DNA of 8,189 bases from an uncultured Oscillochloris sp. Its GTDB lineage: Bacteria > Chloroflexota > Chloroflexia > Chloroflexales > Chloroflexaceae. The position numbers were made by a program, and so were the translations under genes. Every line of letters starts with the position of its first letter. Within the stretch, counting starts at the first letter, position 1. Below the pieces are notes generated by a model. The model made no database searches, was not told the origin of the DNA, and saw only the letters and a list, made by a program, of their open reading frames with translations. The DNA lies in assembly GCA_903877345.1 (NCBI GenBank), contig CAIRDL010000377.1:1-8189 (forward strand), given 5' to 3'. Positions 5,303-8,189 of the stretch are shown piece after piece.

Positions 5303-7492
5303 TTATGCGCTCGCCGCTCGCGGTACGGTGACAAGCACCTCGGTGCCGCTGCCGACTGCCGAGCGTAGTTCCAGTTGCCCACCAAGCTCGGCAGCCCGTT
5401 CGCGCATGCTGAAGACGCCGAGGTGCCGCCCGTCGCCTGTCGGGGTTGCGTGCAGGTCAAAGCCTTGGCCGTCGTCAGCCACCCGCACGCTAATTTGGTC
5501 GTTGGTGAAGGCGAGCGTGACTTGCACCGTCTGGGCATTGGCGTGCTTGAAGACATTGTTCAACGCCTCCTGCACAATCCGGTAGAGCGCCTGTTCACTG
5601 CCATAGGCGAAGCCTTCGTCGCCGACCACGTTCAGGCTAATCGTCAGCCCTTCGCGCCGCGAAAGCAGATTGATGTGCTGTTGAAGCGCGGCGACCAGCC
5701 CTTGATCACGCAGGGCGGGCGGGCGCAGTTGGAAGATGAGGGCGCGCATTTCGCCTAACGCGGCGGTGGCGGTCTCTTGGAGTCGTTCAAGCTGGGCGGC
5801 AACGCGCTGGGGATTGCGTTCGAGTTGCGTGCGCGCCGCCTGGGCCGTCAGGGTCATGCTGAAGAGTTGCTGCGTGACGCTGTCGTGAAGCTCACGGGCC
5901 AGCCGGTTGCGCTCCTCAAGCACCGCCGCCGCCTGCGCCTTGCGGTAGAGCCGCGCATTTTCTAGGGTGCCGGCCAGCACGTCGGCAACGGTGGCGAGCA
6001 GATGCTGATCTTCTTGGGTGAAGGCGGCACAGGTTGGCGATTCGATATTGAGCAACCCAAGGAGCCGCCCGCTCGCCATAATTGGCACGACGAGCGCAGC
6101 GCGGGTTGCCGCCCGTTCAGCCAGGGTGAAGAAATCGGGGTCGGTGCGAACATCGTCAATGCAGAGGATTTGGCCGGTGCGGGCGGCCCGCCCAAGGAGG
6201 CCCATACTGCGGTGCTGCCGAAACTCAGCGGCGACCGGCGGGTAGATGCCGTCGGCTGCCACGAGGAGCAGTTCGTGTGACTCTTCTTCTGCGAGAAACA
6301 GATCAACCTGGGGATAGCCAAAGCCCGTGTGGATCTGGCGCGTGACTTGGGGCAGACTGTGGGCTGCGTCGAGGGAGGCGGCGGCACTGCGGGCAATCGT
6401 GTTGAGGACGGCGAGTTGATCGGCGCGGCGTTGCACTTGGGCGGCGAGTTGCTGCGCCTGTTCGTACAGCCGCGCCGAGGTGATCGAGCCGCCGATTTGG
6501 GCCGCCAAGGCTTCCAACAGATCAATATCCTCGAAGGTGAAAGCGTGCGGTTCCGCCGCCACAACATTGAGCGTGCCAATCACTTGGCCGCCACTCCGCA
6601 ACGGGACAACAATCCCTGACCGGGCGGCGGGATTGGGCGGCGGACTCTGCGGGCTCGCCGTCATATCATTAGCAAAAAAGGTTTGGTCGTGTTCGGCAAC
6701 CCAGCCAACCATCCCTTGACCACGGGCAAAATGGACGCCAAGCAGCGCTTCTTCGCCGGGGGCCACGGCGACAATCTCGAAGGTTCCGGTAGGCGTAAGC
6801 AGCGCCAGCGAGCCACTCGCAAAAGCGGTCGTAACCCGCTCGATGGTGCGGCTCAAGATAATCTGGAGATCGAGCGTGGCGCTGACATCGCGCCCTAGGG
6901 CCGCGAGCAGTTGCTCTTTCGCCAACAGACGAGCGCTGCGTTCGGCGAGGCGCACATTCTCGACCGCCAATGCCGCTTGGCGGGTGATGGCCTCAATGAC
7001 GCTGAGCGCGGTTGGTTCGATGGGCGGCGCGTCGGGCGGCAAGGCGATATAGACGACGCCAATCAGCCGTTCGCCGCGCCCCCGCAGTGGTACCAGCAAC
7101 GTGGCGGTGCCGGGTGCCGCCACATCAGCCGGGGCGGGCAACGGCGTGCCGGGCGGCAGCAAGAACGACGCGCCGACGCGATGTTCCGGGCGTAGCAACT
7201 GCTGATAGGCACTCGGGCGCACCGGCTCGGCGCGCAGATGCGCCTCAAGAGCGGCGTCAATGCCGGCGAAGGCGGCGGCTTCGAGGTCGTCGGTGTCAAT
7301 GTTACGCAGGCGCACATAGACTTGCGTACTCGCAACGACGCGGCGCAGCGTTTCGGCAACCTCGTGCAACAGGCTGGCGGGCGTATCGTCGGCCCGCATC
7401 TGGCTACCGAGGGCCAAAAGGTCGCCAAGCGGTAGCGCAATAACGCCCGCCGGACGTGCGGGTTGCGGCACCCGCAACTCCTCTTCGCTCAT
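5303..7492 (-). CDS. cytoplasmic GAF-domain sensor histidine kinase (HisKA_3, NarX/DegS type)
   Basis: Senses a signal through GAF domains, autophosphorylates on His and should pass phosphate to a NarL/LuxR-type response regulator. The 729 residues contain three GAF-like domains at about 22-182, 195-345 and 360-515, joined by short helices such as ARLYEQAQQLAAQVQRRADQ. The dimerisation domain follows at 520-600 with ERNRLARELHDSVTQQLF, where His536 is the phosphoacceptor. The ATPase domain has an N-box QEALNNVFKHANA (641-653), a G1 box ADDGQGFD (672-679), LGVFSMRERA (691-700) and GSGTEVLVTVP (714-724). All key catalytic residues are present. No transmembrane segment or signal peptide is seen, so it acts in the cytoplasm. 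No GAF ligand can be named; no haem- or bilin-binding Cys pattern is obvious. Its ATG overlaps the scpA stop (TGATG), and no regulator gene lies downstream in the window. Confidence 0.94.
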   Translation of the reverse strand: MSEEELRVPQPARPAGVIALPLGDLLALGSQMRADDTPASLLHEVAETLRRVVASTQVYVRLRNIDTDDLEAAAFAGIDAALEAHLRAEPVRPSAYQQLLRPEHRVGASFLLPPGTPLPAPADVAAPGTATLLVPLRGRGERLIGVVYIALPPDAPPIEPTALSVIEAITRQAALAVENVRLAERSARLLAKEQLLAALGRDVSATLDLQIILSRTIERVTTAFASGSLALLTPTGTFEIVAVAPGEEALLGVHFARGQGMVGWVAEHDQTFFANDMTASPQSPPPNPAARSGIVVPLRSGGQVIGTLNVVAAEPHAFTFEDIDLLEALAAQIGGSITSARLYEQAQQLAAQVQRRADQLAVLNTIARSAAASLDAAHSLPQVTRQIHTGFGYPQVDLFLAEEESHELLLVAADGIYPPVAAEFRQHRSMGLLGRAARTGQILCIDDVRTDPDFFTLAERAATRAALVVPIMASGRLLGLLNIESPTCAAFTQEDQHLLATVADVLAGTLENARLYRKAQAAAVLEERNRLARELHDSVTQQLFSMTLTAQAARTQLERNPQRVAAQLERLQETATAALGEMRALIFQLRPPALRDQGLVAALQQHINLLSRREGLTISLNVVGDEGFAYGSEQALYRIVQEALNNVFKHANAQTVQVTLAFTNDQISVRVADDGQGFDLHATPTGDGRHLGVFSMRERAAELGGQLELRSAVGSGTEVLVTVPRAASA

Positions 7493-8189
7493 CAGAGTGC
7501 GTTCTCCCCGACTTCCACCGTCGCCAAGGCGGTGCTGCCGCGTCCAATACTAATCGTGCCAAACAGCGCGGTCTGTTCAACCACAATCGCTTGGCGCTTG
7601 AGCAATTCGAGGATGGCCCAGAACGTGACCAACACATCCTCGTGGGTTACGGTGAGGCCAAGGAGATCTTCAAAGCTGAGCCAGGCTTGGTGGGCGAGCC
7701 GTTCGCGTAAGCGCGTGACCACTTGGGTGACGGTCAGGCGCGGGCGCAAGGTGATTGGCGCGCTGGGTTCCAACGGCAGGGCCATCTGGAGCCGCCGTTG
7801 GAACGCGGCGAGCAACTCGTCAACTGTATGCGTAACCGGAGGCAGCGGGAGGTCGAGTTCAATTGGCGTGAGGGCAAGACGCAAGAACGTGCGGCGCTCT
7901 TCGTCCTGCCACGTCTTAAACAGTGCCGCCACCGCCTTATAGCGGCGGTACTCGCGCAACTGGTGGGCCAGCGCCTCCGCATCAGGGTCGGGCGCGACAA
8001 CGGGTTGCCCGTCGCTGGTGGCACGGGGCAAGAGCGCCCGCGACTTAATCAGGAGCAAGCGGGCCGCTAAGCTCACAAACTCAGCCAAGGCTTGCGGCTC
8101 GGGCGCAGCAAGGGAGCGCACATAGACGAGGTACTGGTCGGCCACTTGGGCCAACGCAATCTGGGTAATATCCAGTTCCTCACGCTCAA
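7492..8189 (-). CDS. scpA: segregation and condensation protein A (ScpA kleisin), 5' end missing
   Basis: Kleisin subunit of the SMC-ScpA-ScpB condensin, which bridges the SMC heads and helps compact and segregate the chromosome. The frame is open to the window edge: before the TTG at 8154, codons 8155-8187 read EREELDITQIA, the normal ScpA N-terminal continuation of the FEGPLDLLLHLI motif, so TTG 8154 encodes an internal Leu and the real start lies outside. About 20 residues are missing; 231 full codons remain. The N-terminal SMC-neck-binding part continues with QVADQYLVYVRSL and the helix FVSLAARLLLIKSRALLP. A middle helical and Pro-rich region follows, then the C-terminal winged helix that binds the SMC head, FEDLLGLTVTHEDVLVTFWA with AILELLKRQ and FGTISIGR. 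The gene ends in TGA overlapping the kinase ATG. No scpB is seen; it could lie upstream or elsewhere. Confidence 0.95.
   Translation of the reverse strand, partial: EREELDITQIALAQVADQYLVYVRSLAAPEPQALAEFVSLAARLLLIKSRALLPRATSDGQPVVAPDPDAEALAHQLREYRRYKAVAALFKTWQDEERRTFLRLALTPIELDLPLPPVTHTVDELLAAFQRRLQMALPLEPSAPITLRPRLTVTQVVTRLRERLAHQAWLSFEDLLGLTVTHEDVLVTFWAILELLKRQAIVVEQTALFGTISIGRGSTALATVEVGENAL
7504..7509 (-). promoter_or_regulatory. ribosome binding site of the histidine kinase, inside scpA
   Basis: Read on the minus strand, GGGGAG lies within the last codons of scpA, about 11 bases before the kinase ATG at 7492. The spacing is slightly long. With the one-base stop/start overlap (TGATG), re-initiation by ribosomes finishing scpA is the likely main route of translation. 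Confidence 0.5.

Noticed and set aside
8152..8154. TTG as the start codon of scpA
   Set aside because: The upstream in-frame codons give EREELDITQIA, which belongs to the conserved ScpA N-terminus, so this is an internal Leu codon and the gene continues beyond the window.
1..8189. An undescribed defence, toxin-antitoxin or biosynthetic system
   Set aside because: All four long genes fall in known broad families (adaptor, GT-C-like, histidine kinase, ScpA), and no nuclease, toxin, small-protein pair or cluster of linked unknown genes is visible. I also saw no tRNA or rRNA by eye, though no covariance search was possible.

Overview
The window is GC-rich bacterial DNA with four long coding regions. 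The protein styles point, by inference, to the phylum Chloroflexota, perhaps the Chloroflexus/Roseiflexus side: a lipoprotein efflux adaptor with a very long duplicated coiled coil, a huge Ala/Leu-rich GT-C-like membrane protein, and a cytoplasmic triple-GAF histidine kinase next to scpA. No rRNA or marker gene is present to confirm this.

Layout. Bases 1-209 hold no supported gene. They contain a nested inverted-repeat element of about 135 bp (core 45-178) bordered by short direct repeats (TAA/CTAA), which looks like a MITE. It ends just upstream of the ribosome binding site of the first gene. Gene 1 (210-1820, +) is an HlyD/MacA-type efflux adaptor lipoprotein. The 249-bp gap after it (1821-2069) carries, on the minus strand, the last ~37 codons of an IS5-type transposase together with its terminal inverted repeat: the stump of an insertion sequence. 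The same gap ends with an extended -10 promoter only 9 bases before the ATG of gene 2. Gene 2 (2070-5204, +) encodes a 1044-residue polytopic membrane protein that resembles lipid-dependent GT-C glycosyltransferases and has a soluble beta-rich C-terminus.

A 98-bp convergent gap with small palindromes separates gene 2 from the minus-strand pair: scpA (8189 down to 7492, 5' end outside the window) and a sensor histidine kinase (7492 down to 5303). These two overlap by one base (TGATG), so they are almost certainly co-transcribed and translationally coupled.

How the genes fit together. The plus-strand genes concern the cell envelope (export and surface glycosylation), but they are separated by an IS scar and gene 2 has its own promoter, so they are probably not one operon. 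The adaptor's usual ABC transporter partner is not in the window. The minus-strand pair joins a chromosome-condensation subunit to a signalling kinase without a visible response regulator. I do not see a defence island, CRISPR array, biosynthetic cluster or other clearly new system. The most unusual items are the MITE-like element, the scpA-kinase coupling, and the probably leaderless start of gene 2.
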